A stretch of 64,000 nt of DNA from an uncultured Oscillospiraceae bacterium (GCA_910589145.1 CAJUSD010000008.1:33245-97244); one strand, 5' to 3'; positions 51,670 through 60,840 are shown, numbered from the stretch's first letter. The notes: generated by a model not told the origin, from the sequence alone. Program-made: numbers and translations.

Positions 51670-52677
51670 ATGAAGCATAAGATATGGATCTCTATTACCG
51701 CTGTCCTTTTACTTTTTGCCATCTGCACAGTTGTTTCCTACAAAAATTATGTTTCTGCATTAAACCGCGTGATTGTCGGTTCCACTGTCCCAAGCCAGAT
51801 TCATACGGAACTGACCGTAAACGGGAATTTCTACTTTTCCAGCGTTCAAAGCTTTCCTGTGCCTGCGGAATGTTATGTGGAGGAAATTATGGTTTCAGAG
51901 GGGAATAATTTTGAAGCTGGAGATCCGCTGGCAGCATTTCATATTGACGATGTTTCCATTGCATATTACCGGCTTCTCCTTCAGAGGGAAACACTGGAAG
52001 CACAGCAGAACAGCGGAAGCGAGGCAGCACGGAATCTTGCGTCCCATTCTCTTTCCAAGCTGTCGAAGCAGATAAAAATATTAGAGAAACTTCTGGAAAA
52101 CGACGGCATTTTGTCCGCCGAAACCTCCGGCCAGGTAGTTGAATTAAATTTAACTGCTGGGGAGGCCACAACCAACCGCTCTGCCTTGCTTTATGGGGAT
52201 TTGGATGGGGAAGGCTATTTTGAATGGCATATAGATCAGAACTCCTACAAACCATACAGTGATATAACTGCATCCGGTTCCGGGTATTCCCTTGAACTGA
52301 AAACAGATCCACACCATTATCTGGATGAGAAGAAAATTTTCCAGTACCGCTCCAAGCCAGTTCCTTGGAAATCCGTTCCCAATGCAGCCCATGGAATGAG
52401 TGCCCAGATAGAAATGCGGTATTTCAGCGGCGAATACCGCGCTGTACTGCCTAAAAACTGCATTCAGACTGAAAGCGACGGTGGAACCTATGTATTTATA
52501 CTTCGGGAAAGAAGGGGGGCTTTGGGGATAGAATACTATGTCCAGAAGGTTGGCGTTACCATCGAGGAACAGGACAGAACCAATGCCGCTGTCCTGCAAA
52601 GATTAGATAATTTGGTGCTGCAGAGTACAAGACCGTTGGAAGATTTAGAAAAAGTACTGGTAATTGATGATGGATAA
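51670..52677 (+). CDS. Membrane-fusion/HlyD-like protein
   Basis: 335 residues. One N-terminal transmembrane anchor (about 5-24), a lipoyl-like half motif (VPAECYVEEIMVSEGNNFEAGDPLAAFH), a short helical hairpin (about 100-140) and the second lipoyl half (LSAETSGQVVELNLTAGEATTN), then a beta-barrel region. This is the fold of membrane fusion adaptors of efflux systems. It lies 21 bases after the second permease gene, where such proteins are not expected for an importer. GGGAGGG ribosome binding site. Its transporter partner is unclear. Confidence 0.72.
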   Translation: MKHKIWISITAVLLLFAICTVVSYKNYVSALNRVIVGSTVPSQIHTELTVNGNFYFSSVQSFPVPAECYVEEIMVSEGNNFEAGDPLAAFHIDDVSIAYYRLLLQRETLEAQQNSGSEAARNLASHSLSKLSKQIKILEKLLENDGILSAETSGQVVELNLTAGEATTNRSALLYGDLDGEGYFEWHIDQNSYKPYSDITASGSGYSLELKTDPHHYLDEKKIFQYRSKPVPWKSVPNAAHGMSAQIEMRYFSGEYRAVLPKNCIQTESDGGTYVFILRERRGALGIEYYVQKVGVTIEEQDRTNAAVLQRLDNLVLQSTRPLEDLEKVLVIDDG

Positions 52678-52846
52678 CCTTGTCGCACCTATAACGAATG
52701 GGGAATTTTTTATTCGCTAAAAAAGAGCGTAATATATTATAAAAATGCCGTATCCATTTATAAAGCGGAACCCCCAGTTTGAAGTATAATAGAAACAGTA
52801 TCATCAAACAGGAAACGATTCACTTCAAACCAAAATAAGGAACGGG

Positions 52847-54235
52847 ATGGAAATGGCAATCACAAAAAGGCATGAAGTACGCATGACGGAAGGGAATATT
52901 ATCCGCCATTTAATACGGTTTGCACTGCCGCTGCTAATAGGGAACATATTCCAGCAGCTATATAATACAGTTGATACCTGGGTTGTCGGCAACTATGTAA
53001 GCAATGAAGCCTTTTCGGCGGTGGGTTCTGTAGGTCCGATTATCAATATGCTGATTGGTCTGTTTATGGGGCTGTCCAGCGGGACAGGGGTAGTTATCGC
53101 CCAGTATTATGGGGCGGAGCGTGAATCTGAAGTCCATGAAACAGTACATACAGCAATTATCATGACGCTGGTTTTAGCGGTTTTCTTTTCTATATTGGGC
53201 AGGGTTTTAATTCCCTTTGCACTGGATTTTATGAAAACCCCGGCAGAGGTTATCCCTGAATCAACCAAGTACCTTAATATTTATTTTTCAGGGGTAATCG
53301 GCCTAATGCTCTACAATATAGGGACAGGTATATTAAATGCTGTCGGCGATACCAAACGCCCTTTTTACTTCCTGGTAATTTCGGCACTGCTCAATACAGC
53401 TCTAGACCTGCTTTTCGTGCTGGGGTTCCATATGGGTGTAGAAGGCGTTGCCCTTGCTACTGTCATTGCACAGTGTACATCGGCAGTGCTTGTTATGATT
53501 ACCCTGATGCGGAGCAATTCCTGTATTCAGCTTATTCTGCGGGATCTGCGGCTTAATTTTAAAATGCTTTCCAAAATTATCAAAGTGGGAATTCCCGCTG
53601 CTATCCAGATGGCAATTACTTCCTTCTCCAATGTTTTTGTACAATCGTACATTAATTTCTTTGGTGCGGATTGTATGTCGGGCTGGACAGCTTATTCCAA
53701 AATTGACCAGTTTATGATGCTCCCCATGCAGTCCTTGGCACTTGCCTCCACCACTTTCGTGGGGCAGAACCTTGGCGTCAACAATGTAGAACGTGCTAAA
53801 AAAGGGATCCGTTCTGCTTTGATGATTGCGGTTTCTTCCGTTGTCGTTTTAATGGTTCCCGTTATGCTCTTTACTCCGTCTCTGGTTGCATTCTTTAACA
53901 ATAAGCCTGAAGTGATTGACTATGGTGTTATGCTTTTGCGCTGGCTGTCCCCCTTCTATGTACTTTGCTGTTTTAACCAAATATATTCCGGTGCGCTGCG
54001 CGGCTCCGGCAACAGCCGCGTTCCTATGGTAATTATGCTGCTTTCTTTTGTCTGCTTCCGCCAGGTTTACCTTTATATTATGGCGAACTTTATTTGTAAT
54101 GAAATTATCCCCATTGCTATGGGGTATCCTGCCGGGTGGTTTGTTTGCAGTGCCCTTACTATGATTTACTATCGAAAAGCGCATCTTTCCGGCTCAAGGC
54201 TTGTTGATGACCCGAAAGAAGCCCCTGCACAATAG
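52847..54235 (+). CDS. MATE-family efflux transporter
   Basis: 462 residues, twelve transmembrane helices in two homologous halves. N-terminal MTEGNIIRHLIRFALPLLIGNIFQQLYNTVDTWVVGNYV is the typical first-helix region of DinF/NorM-type clostridial MATE proteins; the second half starts near KIIKVGIPAAIQMAITSFSNVFVQ. Drug/cation antiporter; substrate unknown. AAGGAACGGG directly before the ATG; a second ATG two codons in. Not clearly cotranscribed with the sugar operon (169-base gap). Confidence 0.9.
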   Translation: MEMAITKRHEVRMTEGNIIRHLIRFALPLLIGNIFQQLYNTVDTWVVGNYVSNEAFSAVGSVGPIINMLIGLFMGLSSGTGVVIAQYYGAERESEVHETVHTAIIMTLVLAVFFSILGRVLIPFALDFMKTPAEVIPESTKYLNIYFSGVIGLMLYNIGTGILNAVGDTKRPFYFLVISALLNTALDLLFVLGFHMGVEGVALATVIAQCTSAVLVMITLMRSNSCIQLILRDLRLNFKMLSKIIKVGIPAAIQMAITSFSNVFVQSYINFFGADCMSGWTAYSKIDQFMMLPMQSLALASTTFVGQNLGVNNVERAKKGIRSALMIAVSSVVVLMVPVMLFTPSLVAFFNNKPEVIDYGVMLLRWLSPFYVLCCFNQIYSGALRGSGNSRVPMVIMLLSFVCFRQVYLYIMANFICNEIIPIAMGYPAGWFVCSALTMIYYRKAHLSGSRLVDDPKEAPAQ

Positions 54236-54257
54236 ACAAAATTTTGTTCTCATATAC

Positions 54258-54286
54258 TTGAAAACCTTTTTTGCCCATGATATAAT
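54258..54286 (+). promoter_or_regulatory. Promoter of the metallophosphoesterase gene
   Basis: TTGAAA (54258-54263), 17-base spacer, TATAAT (54281-54286), only 22 bases before the start codon, so the transcript has a very short leader. Confidence 0.75.
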
Positions 54287-54308
54287 CAATTAAAAAAGGT
54301 TGTGGTTT

Positions 54309-55433
54309 ATGATGAAAGCTGTCGTTCAACACGTTTCCTTTCCCAAAGGGAAACGTGTTGTTGCTGTTAGTGACATTCATGGTTCCTATGATGTACTGAA
54401 AAAGCTTTTGGAGAAGATTTCTTTTTCCAGTGATGATATCCTTGTTTTGGTCGGCGATGTGCTGGAAAAAGGCAGCCAGAACCTTGAAACGCTTCGTTTC
54501 CTCGTTAATCTTTCCAAGACACATCTTATTTATAAAGTTGCCGGAAATGTGGATATTCTTTATGAGGATATTTTTGAAACCTTTACCCGCGAAAATGGTG
54601 AAACTTTATTAAGCTACCTGATGCGGGAAGACCGCAGACAGGGCCTGCTCCATCAGATGAGCAGGGAAATCGGTTTTCCCATCTCTGAGAACATGGACCT
54701 GGATGTATGGCGGAAAGCCCTTTTAGAGCATTTTCCCAGGGAGCTGGAATTCCTGCGGGGATGGCCCCATATTCTGGAAAGCGAAAAGCTTATTTTTGTT
54801 CATGGCGGTTTGACTTCCGGCAATTTGGAGGAGCAGCAGGCTTGGAAATGCCGTAAAAATGATTTTTTTATGTCCCAGGGGCTTTCTTTCGCTAAAATGG
54901 TGGTCGTTGGACACTTTCCTGTTACCATTTATATGCCTGATGGTTTGCTGAACCAAAATCCTGTTATTAACCGGAGGCTTAATATCTGCTCGATTGACGG
55001 GGGAATGGTCGTCAAAAGCTTTGGCCAGTTAAATGCCCTTATGATTTCCGACGGAGACCCGAAACAAATTTCCTATACATATTCCAGTCCGTTTCCCATG
55101 GTGGAAGCATTGGACGCACAGGGGGAAAGCCAAAATCCCAAGTCAATCGTTTGGGGGAAGGGCAGAAATTTGATAGAAGAAATACAAAAAGTTGATGAGT
55201 TTACATTGTGCCGGCAGACGCTGACAGGGGAAGAATTTTGGATTTTAAATGAGCAGATTTATACAAATGGGAAAGGGCTGCGCTGTGCAGGGGATACGAC
55301 AAATTATTATCCTGAAATCCATCCAGGAGACTCTTTCTGTCTGCTTAGGGAGACAAGCAGAGGACATCTGATTTTAAAGGATGGGGTGATTGGATGGTAT
55401 AAGGGGAGATTGGTTACAGCCAAATACAAATAA
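54309..55433 (+). CDS. Calcineurin-like metallophosphoesterase
   Basis: 374 residues from the ATG at 54309; a TTG at 54300 is in frame but overlaps the presumed ribosome binding site AAAAAGG. Metal motifs VAVSDIHGSYD, LVGDVLEKGS, VAGNVD (a GNHE-like block with Val-Asp), IFVHGG and VVGHFP follow the PPP-type/ApaH-like phosphoesterase order. C-terminal 120 residues (after about 255) form an extra domain unlike ApaH and may set specificity. Could hydrolyse phosphoproteins or dinucleoside polyphosphates. Followed at once by a hairpin-repeat copy. Confidence 0.82.
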   Translation: MMKAVVQHVSFPKGKRVVAVSDIHGSYDVLKKLLEKISFSSDDILVLVGDVLEKGSQNLETLRFLVNLSKTHLIYKVAGNVDILYEDIFETFTRENGETLLSYLMREDRRQGLLHQMSREIGFPISENMDLDVWRKALLEHFPRELEFLRGWPHILESEKLIFVHGGLTSGNLEEQQAWKCRKNDFFMSQGLSFAKMVVVGHFPVTIYMPDGLLNQNPVINRRLNICSIDGGMVVKSFGQLNALMISDGDPKQISYTYSSPFPMVEALDAQGESQNPKSIVWGKGRNLIEEIQKVDEFTLCRQTLTGEEFWILNEQIYTNGKGLRCAGDTTNYYPEIHPGDSFCLLRETSRGHLILKDGVIGWYKGRLVTAKYK

Positions 55434-55513
55434 AAAGAGTTTGGCGCGTAAGCGCAGACTCAAACGCGTACAACCAAGGTTTCGAGTCCAGGGGGGATGT
55501 ACAGCCAAGCTAT

Positions 55514-55590
55514 GTGCAGTAAGCTGCACTCCTAAAAAGCCCTCTGGCTGCGACTGCATGCACGAAATATCCCTGCACAAAGTAAAAGAA
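55514..55590 (+). repeat. Dispersed hairpin repeat, copy 5
   Basis: GTGCAGTAAGCTGCACTCCT (perfect GTGCAG/CTGCAC stem) followed by AAAAAGCCC and, 25 bases on, the CCTGCACAAAGTAAAAG tail also found at copy 4. The preceding 55440-55500 stretch, with GCGCGTAAGCGC and GGTTTCGAGTCC, is probably part of the same element. Confidence 0.6.
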
Positions 55591-55722
55591 TAGTCCTAAT
55601 TCGACTTCATGTTCCCAGTAGAACCTATCGAATAAATATGTTTCAATTTGACCATATGGGATATTGCAAATTGTAGTATCTAAAGATACAATTATTAAAA
55701 TGATTGAAACGAGGTAGATTAG

Positions 55723-56613
55723 ATGGCAACACACGGTAAAAATATAAATATATTTTTAATGGATGGAACAGCTAATGGAAGAATAAAATGTACACTAGCA
55801 AATTGGACGGGTGTTGCATATCGTATTCCTAGGGTTGACCTAGATTTATGCAAAGAACGAAACGACTTGAAACAAAGTGGAGTATATTTTTTATTTGGTG
55901 CATCAGATGAAACATCTGAGCAAGTAATTTATATTGGCCAAGCTGGTGCTAGAAAAAATGGAGAGGGCATTCTTTATAGATTGCAGGAGCACAAGAAAAA
56001 TCCAGATAAGAATTATTGGTCAGAAGCTATAGTATTTACTACATCAAATAATTCTTTTGGTCCTACAGAGATCAGCTATTTAGAAAATAGATTCTGTGCT
56101 ATGGCTACTAATACACATAGATATATCGTGAAAAATGCAAATGAACCCACACAAGGAAATGTTACAGAAGAAAAAGAAAGTGAACTTGAGGAGTTTATTG
56201 AATATGCAAAGATAATCATGGGTGTGTTAGGGCATAAGGTTTTTGATCCTCTCGTTACGACTGAATCAACAGAAACAGATATGGATAAGCCAATTGGAGA
56301 TAAACATACCACATTTTTTATTAAAAAGCGAGGGGCATATGCCAAAGCAATACAAACAGCAGAAGGGTTCATAGTTTTATCTGGAAGTATCTTAAGCAAA
56401 GAGGCAGTTCCATCCTGTCCAGATAGTGCAATTAGTGCACGGAGAAGATATAGTAGTATAATAGATGAAAACATGGTACTTTTGAAAGATATACCATTTA
56501 AAACACCTTCAGGTGCATCATGCTTTGTTCTTCTGCGCTCATCAAACGGAAATTTAGATTGGACAACCGAACAAGGGATAACATTTGGTAGGTTTGAAGG
56601 TGCAGACCTATAG
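55723..56613 (+). CDS. GIY-YIG nuclease-domain protein with C-terminal DUF4357-like domain
   Basis: 296 residues. GIY-YIG core: SGVYFLFG, QVIYIGQAG, then the Arg-helix LYRLQEHKK and the metal-binding Glu in EISYLENRFCAMA. The C-terminal part (about 195-290, FIKKRGAYAKAIQTAEGFIVLSGSILS...SSIIDENMVLLKDIPFKTPSGA) fits DUF4357, often joined to restriction-type enzymes. Clearly more AT-rich than its neighbours and bounded by a repeat on the left and a terminator on the right, so probably acquired. No methylase beside it. Weak GAAACGAGG site before the ATG. Confidence 0.82.
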   Translation: MATHGKNINIFLMDGTANGRIKCTLANWTGVAYRIPRVDLDLCKERNDLKQSGVYFLFGASDETSEQVIYIGQAGARKNGEGILYRLQEHKKNPDKNYWSEAIVFTTSNNSFGPTEISYLENRFCAMATNTHRYIVKNANEPTQGNVTEEKESELEEFIEYAKIIMGVLGHKVFDPLVTTESTETDMDKPIGDKHTTFFIKKRGAYAKAIQTAEGFIVLSGSILSKEAVPSCPDSAISARRRYSSIIDENMVLLKDIPFKTPSGASCFVLLRSSNGNLDWTTEQGITFGRFEGADL

Positions 56614-56639
56614 TGTATCAAATAAATATCCACATAGGG

Positions 56640-56675
56640 AAACAGCCCGTTTGCGAAAGCAAATGGGCTGTTTTA
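56640..56675 (+). terminator. Terminator of the GIY-YIG gene
   Basis: AAACAGCCCGTTTGC and GCAAATGGGCTGTTTT pair with one G-T around a GAAA loop. Works on both strands; the P-loop gene converges on it. Confidence 0.88.
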
Positions 56676-56786
56676 TGATATCTTTTTTCCTTTTCCTTTT
56701 CCCTTGATAGGGTGCTTCCCTGTCTTTTTAGTAAGAGCAGGAACATTTCACGCCTATCGGGTTCAGTTACCTTTGGTTGCCTTAAA

Positions 56787-57200
56787 TTACAGAACCATCT
56801 CGCGGAGGCTTTCAGGAAGCTCGTCCTTATCGCAGCTAATTGTAAACATAACTTCAGTATCGCCTCTTTCAACGACAACTTTCTGAAGTTTCAGCAGCAT
56901 ATCAGCCAGAGCGTTGAGGTCTCTGCCACCAATTCTCAGTGTAGCATCAACAAAGAGATGGGTAATATCATAATTTCCAGCTAAAATCCCAGTCAAAAAT
57001 CCATAGAGAGCATCATATCCCGCAACATCATAATGCTCAATATCTACCAAACGGATTTTATGGCTGATGGTATAGGTCATAACAGAGCCTTTTTCGACAC
57101 AGACAACATTACCTTTACTGGTTTTAGTAGCCTCGTTGATTTTGTCAATCAACATTTTAGTTTTGCCGGAGCCTTTTTTCCCGACGATTAATTTCAGCAT
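56787..57200 (-). CDS. Small P-loop ATP-binding protein
   Basis: 137 residues. Walker A GKKGSGKTK at residues 7-15 and a Walker B-like THLFVDATLRIGG segment; the rest is a compact ATPase without further known domains. Widely found in Clostridia, sometimes labelled PilT-like, but no pilus genes are near and the assignment is only to the P-loop class. AGGAGG upstream of the ATG. 137 bases after pgi, with a small hairpin between. Confidence 0.8.
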   Translation of the reverse strand: MLKLIVGKKGSGKTKMLIDKINEATKTSKGNVVCVEKGSVMTYTISHKIRLVDIEHYDVAGYDALYGFLTGILAGNYDITHLFVDATLRIGGRDLNALADMLLKLQKVVVERGDTEVMFTISCDKDELPESLREMVL

Positions 57201-57286
57201 AGTAAATTCCTCCTAAAAAATGGAATTGATGTGCAAAAAATCTGTAATGGACAGAAGTGAAAAGGGAAAACCCGGCTCCATGGAAA

Positions 57287-57302
57287 GGGGAGGGAACTCC
57301 CC
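57287..57302 (-). terminator. Weak terminator-like hairpin after pgi
   Basis: GGGGAG and CTCCCC around a four-base loop, followed on the minus strand by TTTCC. Short T tract, so perhaps only partial termination before the P-loop gene. Confidence 0.35.
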
Positions 57303-57337
57303 TTCCGCAAAGCACAAGCCAAACAAACCCCAAAAGA

Positions 57338-58675
57338 TTACTGGAGTTTTGCTTCCAAATCAGCTTTCATGTCCTCATAGCCGGGTTTCCCCAGCAAAGC
57401 GAACATATTCTTTTTGTAGCTTTCCACACCAGGCTGATTGAAAGGATTCACACCCAGGAGGTAGCCGGAGATAGCGCAGGTGGTTTCAAAGAAGTAAACC
57501 ATATAGCCGTATTCTTTTTCGGAGATTTCAGGCAGATTGAGAACCAGATTGGGAACCCCGCCTTCCGTATGGGCTAAAATGGTGCCTTCAAAGGCTTTCT
57601 GGTTGACAATAGACATATTTTGATTGGAAAGGAAATTAAGCCCGTCAAAATTGTTGGGATCATCTTTAATAAAAAGATCCTGCTTGGGCTTTTGGATGTT
57701 GACAACAGTTTCAAACATAACCCTTGCCCCATCCTGGATAAACTGTCCCATGGAATGGAGGTCAGTGGAAAAGGTGACAGATGCAGGGAACAAGCCTTTT
57801 TTGTCCTTGCCTTCGCTTTCGCCGAAAAGCTGCTTGTACCATTCAGCCATCTGTGTAAAGCAAGGATCGTAGCTAACCAAAAGTTCAATGGATTTGCCTT
57901 TGCGGTACAGAATGTTGCGCAGGGCAGCATAGCGGTAAGCATCGTTTTTGTCCAGATCGCAGACAGATAGTGCTTTTTGTGCTTCCTGGGCGCCTTCCAT
58001 AATGGCAGAGATATCTGCGCCGGATACAGCTATGGGCAGCAGACCAACCGCAGTCAAAACAGAGAACCGTCCGCCAACGTCATCAGGAATCACAAAGGTT
58101 TCATAACCCTCTTTATCAGCAAGTTCCTTTAATGTGCCTCTCGCCTTATCCGTTGTGGCATAAATACGGCTTTTGGCTCCTTCTTTGCCGTATTTTTTTT
58201 CAAGGAATTCGCGGAAAACACGGAAAGCCAGCGCTGGTTCGGTGGTAGTGCCGGATTTGGAAATAATGTTGACAGAAACGTCTTTCCCTTCACACAGAGC
58301 CAAAAGCTCGTTTAAGTATGTAGGGCTGATGTTGTTTCCGGCAAAATAAATGTCAGGGGTTTTTTTGTTCAGGTTGTTATAAAATGGAGAGCGGAGCAGA
58401 TCAATTGCAGATTTCGCCCCCAGATAAGAACCGCCAATACCGATTGCAATCAAAATATCGCTGTCCTTTTGGATTTTTTCAGCCGCCTTCTGAATACGGG
58501 CGAATTCTTCTTTGTCGTAGTCGGTGGGAAGTGTCACCCAACCCAGAAAGTCATTCCCAAGGCCGGATTTTTCATGAAGCGTCTTGTGGGCCGCTTCTAC
58601 CTGGCTGCGGATTCCTTCCAGTTCGTGGGGTTCTACAAAGCCCTTCAAATACCGTTGGTCTAATGTCATTGCCAT
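57338..58675 (-). CDS. pgi: Glucose-6-phosphate isomerase
   Basis: 445 residues, the short Firmicutes form. Recognised by IGIGGSYLGAKSA, NIISKSGTTTEPALAFRVF, DDVGGRFSVLTAVGLLPIAVSG and the C-terminal NPFNQPGVESYKKNMFALLG. Interconverts glucose-6-P and fructose-6-P. ATG with GGGTGG upstream; another ATG two codons in. Single gene. Confidence 0.97.
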   Translation of the reverse strand: MAMTLDQRYLKGFVEPHELEGIRSQVEAAHKTLHEKSGLGNDFLGWVTLPTDYDKEEFARIQKAAEKIQKDSDILIAIGIGGSYLGAKSAIDLLRSPFYNNLNKKTPDIYFAGNNISPTYLNELLALCEGKDVSVNIISKSGTTTEPALAFRVFREFLEKKYGKEGAKSRIYATTDKARGTLKELADKEGYETFVIPDDVGGRFSVLTAVGLLPIAVSGADISAIMEGAQEAQKALSVCDLDKNDAYRYAALRNILYRKGKSIELLVSYDPCFTQMAEWYKQLFGESEGKDKKGLFPASVTFSTDLHSMGQFIQDGARVMFETVVNIQKPKQDLFIKDDPNNFDGLNFLSNQNMSIVNQKAFEGTILAHTEGGVPNLVLNLPEISEKEYGYMVYFFETTCAISGYLLGVNPFNQPGVESYKKNMFALLGKPGYEDMKADLEAKLQ

Positions 58676-58879
58676 AGCTTACCACCCATTCTCACTTTTT
58701 TAATTTTCCGTGCGGGATAATCATTATTTTCAGTCCTATTCTCCACTCCTTTTTGGGGATTTGGAAAGCTCTGAAAGTAACTGTCTTTATTTTACTATAT
58801 TTGCACATTTTTTTCAAGGCTAATGTATGAAAATCCTATGAACTTGTTGGCTTTTCACAAAGAAGGGCAGTTTTTTAAT

Positions 58880-60124
58880 TTATTCCTTGTCTTCAGGGGC
58901 AGAGGAGTCAATAGATTGATCGGGGCTGCAAAAATCCACAGCCCCTTTTAACAACCGTGAAAAGGCTGTTGTAAAGGTCATTTTTGGCACATCGCTTCCA
59001 GCTTCTATCGCGTATCTCCCAACTTCTTTTCCGTCAATAGCAACAATAACAGTTCCAATTACCTGCCCTTTTTGAATAGGGGCTTTGACTTCAGGGGAAA
59101 TTTCCACTGTCTGTTCCAGCTTTTTTTCGTCCCCCTTTTTCACTACAATTCCTTCAGGCTCCCGGCTTACTGGTGTTACGAATTCCTCTGTCCCGCCCAG
59201 AACCTTGACTGGGAGGAATTGTTCATCTACCTGGGGAGGCTGAGCAATGCTATAGTTTGCAAAACCATAGTCCAGCATCCTGCGGCAGCTTGTAAAGCGT
59301 TCATCACTGGTTGCGCTCCCTAACGATACTGCCACCAGGGATAACCCGCCTCTTGTGGCGGTTGCCGCCAAACAGCTTCCCGCTCCATCTGTTGTACCTG
59401 TTTTTAATCCTGTGGCACCATCGTAAAACCGTACAAGCTTATTGGTATTGACTAACTGGGTTGCCCCATCTCGTAGACTGTCCATCCAGATAGAGGAATA
59501 TTCCCGAATCATGGGATGCTGGATCAGTTCCTTTGCCATGACAGCAATGTCCCGCGCAGTCGTTAAGTGCCCTGGCGCATCAAGGCCGGTACAGTTGACA
59601 AAATGCGTATTTGTCATGCCAAGTTCAGCGGCCCGGTTGTTCATCATTTCTACAAAGGCTTCCTCACTTCCAGCAATTTGTTCTCCAAGGGCTACAGAAG
59701 CATCGTTAGCGCTGGCTACGGCTGTTGCTTTGACCAGTTCCTGTACGGTCATCTGTTCTCCTGGCTCAAGCCAAATTTGAGAACCGCCCATAGAACAGGC
59801 ATGAGGCGAGGCTGTTACAGTTTCATCTGGAGACAACCGCCCTGACTCAATCGCCTCCATAACCAGCAGCAGCGTCATAATTTTTGTGATAGAGGCTGGC
59901 GGCATTTGTTCATCAGCATTCATTTCACATAAAACCTGTCCCGTGGACTGCTCCAGTAAAATTGCGGACTTTGCCGGAACGTCTACAGGCATTCCTGCAT
60001 TTTCAGCCTGTGGGGTATTGGCGGCCTGAACGGTGGGAACCGATGCTGCAATCACCACAATCCCAGCTGCAATGGCGGCCATTGTGCGAAAGATGGCTCC
60101 CCTTATATCATGTGTCCTTTCCAT
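58880..60124 (-). CDS. dacF: D-alanyl-D-alanine carboxypeptidase (DacF-type penicillin-binding protein)
   Basis: 414 residues. N-terminal signal peptide (about 1-34, AGIVVIAASVPTVQA). Peptidase S11 motifs: SITK (Ser nucleophile near 78), SAN near 138 and KTGT near 245; C-terminal beta domain (QTVEISPEVKAPIQKGQVIG) and a tail. Trims the terminal D-Ala of peptidoglycan stems outside the membrane. The tail is short and lacks a clear amphipathic anchor. AAGGAGG 11 bases before the ATG. Confidence 0.93.
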   Translation of the reverse strand: MERTHDIRGAIFRTMAAIAAGIVVIAASVPTVQAANTPQAENAGMPVDVPAKSAILLEQSTGQVLCEMNADEQMPPASITKIMTLLLVMEAIESGRLSPDETVTASPHACSMGGSQIWLEPGEQMTVQELVKATAVASANDASVALGEQIAGSEEAFVEMMNNRAAELGMTNTHFVNCTGLDAPGHLTTARDIAVMAKELIQHPMIREYSSIWMDSLRDGATQLVNTNKLVRFYDGATGLKTGTTDGAGSCLAATATRGGLSLVAVSLGSATSDERFTSCRRMLDYGFANYSIAQPPQVDEQFLPVKVLGGTEEFVTPVSREPEGIVVKKGDEKKLEQTVEISPEVKAPIQKGQVIGTVIVAIDGKEVGRYAIEAGSDVPKMTFTTAFSRLLKGAVDFCSPDQSIDSSAPEDKE

Positions 60125-60417
60125 TCTCCATCTGTCCTCCTTAAAGTTTTTCTGCTTTAAGGATATGACAAGCTTTCCCGAAAAATCCCTCCCAATCGAA
60201 AAAAATGCGGTATGCTATCCGCAGAAGGGAAAGTATACCGCACAATACCCCAATTAACGTGAGTTTGATAGAGCAAATTTGTGGGGATAAGCTAGGACGA
60301 GCACAGGCTACAGCGAATTAAAAAGGTTTGAAGGATCCAAGGTTGCGCAGCGGAGCTGCACTCCTTAAAAGTTTCCCTGGTCGCCAGTTCAGTTCTGCTG
60401 AACTGGACCCGCGTCAA
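60125..60417. other. Intergenic region with inverted repeats
   Basis: Just under 300 bases. TGCGGTAT and ATACCGCA form an inverted pair around 60207-60243; the hairpin repeat copy 6 occupies 60345-60406 up to the HIT stop codon. No gene seen. Confidence 0.5.
60345..60406 (+). repeat. Dispersed hairpin repeat, copy 6, with inverted partner
   Basis: GCGCAGCGGAGCTGCACTCC followed by TTAAAAGTTTCCC (60345-60376), then a second perfect hairpin CCAGTTCAG/CTGAACTGG (60384-60406) which on the minus strand reads as another member of the family (GTTCAGCAGAACTGAACT). Two facing units in one place. Confidence 0.65.
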
Positions 60418-60840
60418 TTACAGGTTATCTTTAATTTTCTGAATAATCTGCTTGTATTCCTCATCGGACAGATACTTGGGAGGATTCACATTCATCTCAA
60501 AAGTACCGCCGAAGGTGTGTCCGCCTTCCTGTTTTGGAACAATATGCACATGAAGATGGGGCAGGGTGTCGCTGAACATGCCGTAGTTTACTTTTGCCGG
60601 ATTGACAGCCTTCATGACAGCTTTTCCGACCCGGAGGACATCCTTCATAAAGGCTCCCGCCTCTTCATCGGTTAAATCGGTTAGATGATTTACATGGTCT
60701 TTATAAGCCAGAACCACACGCCCAAAATAGGTCTGCTCTTTAAATAAATACAATTTTCCGGTAGGCAGGTCCGCAATAGGAAGCATTAAGCTCTGAAGCT
60801 TTTCGTTTTCCGCGCAGTACATACAGGATGTGTCTTTCAT
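60418..60840 (-). CDS. HIT-family protein
   Basis: 140 residues. Histidine triad HLHVHIVPK near residues 98-106, with the upstream FGRVVLAYKDHVNHLTDLTDEE block, and CMYCAEN at the N-terminus giving two Cys of a possible zinc site. Nucleotide hydrolase/transferase superfamily, substrate unknown. AGGAGG upstream of the ATG. Terminates directly next to a repeat. Confidence 0.9.
   Translation of the reverse strand: MKDTSCMYCAENEKLQSLMLPIADLPTGKLYLFKEQTYFGRVVLAYKDHVNHLTDLTDEEAGAFMKDVLRVGKAVMKAVNPAKVNYGMFSDTLPHLHVHIVPKQEGGHTFGGTFEMNVNPPKYLSDEEYKQIIQKIKDNL

Noticed and set aside
55440..55500. Possible tRNA (GGTTTCGAGTCC resembles a T loop)
   Set aside because: No acceptor stem, anticodon arm or CCA-compatible end can be folded; the same words recur in other hairpin-repeat copies, so it belongs to that element.
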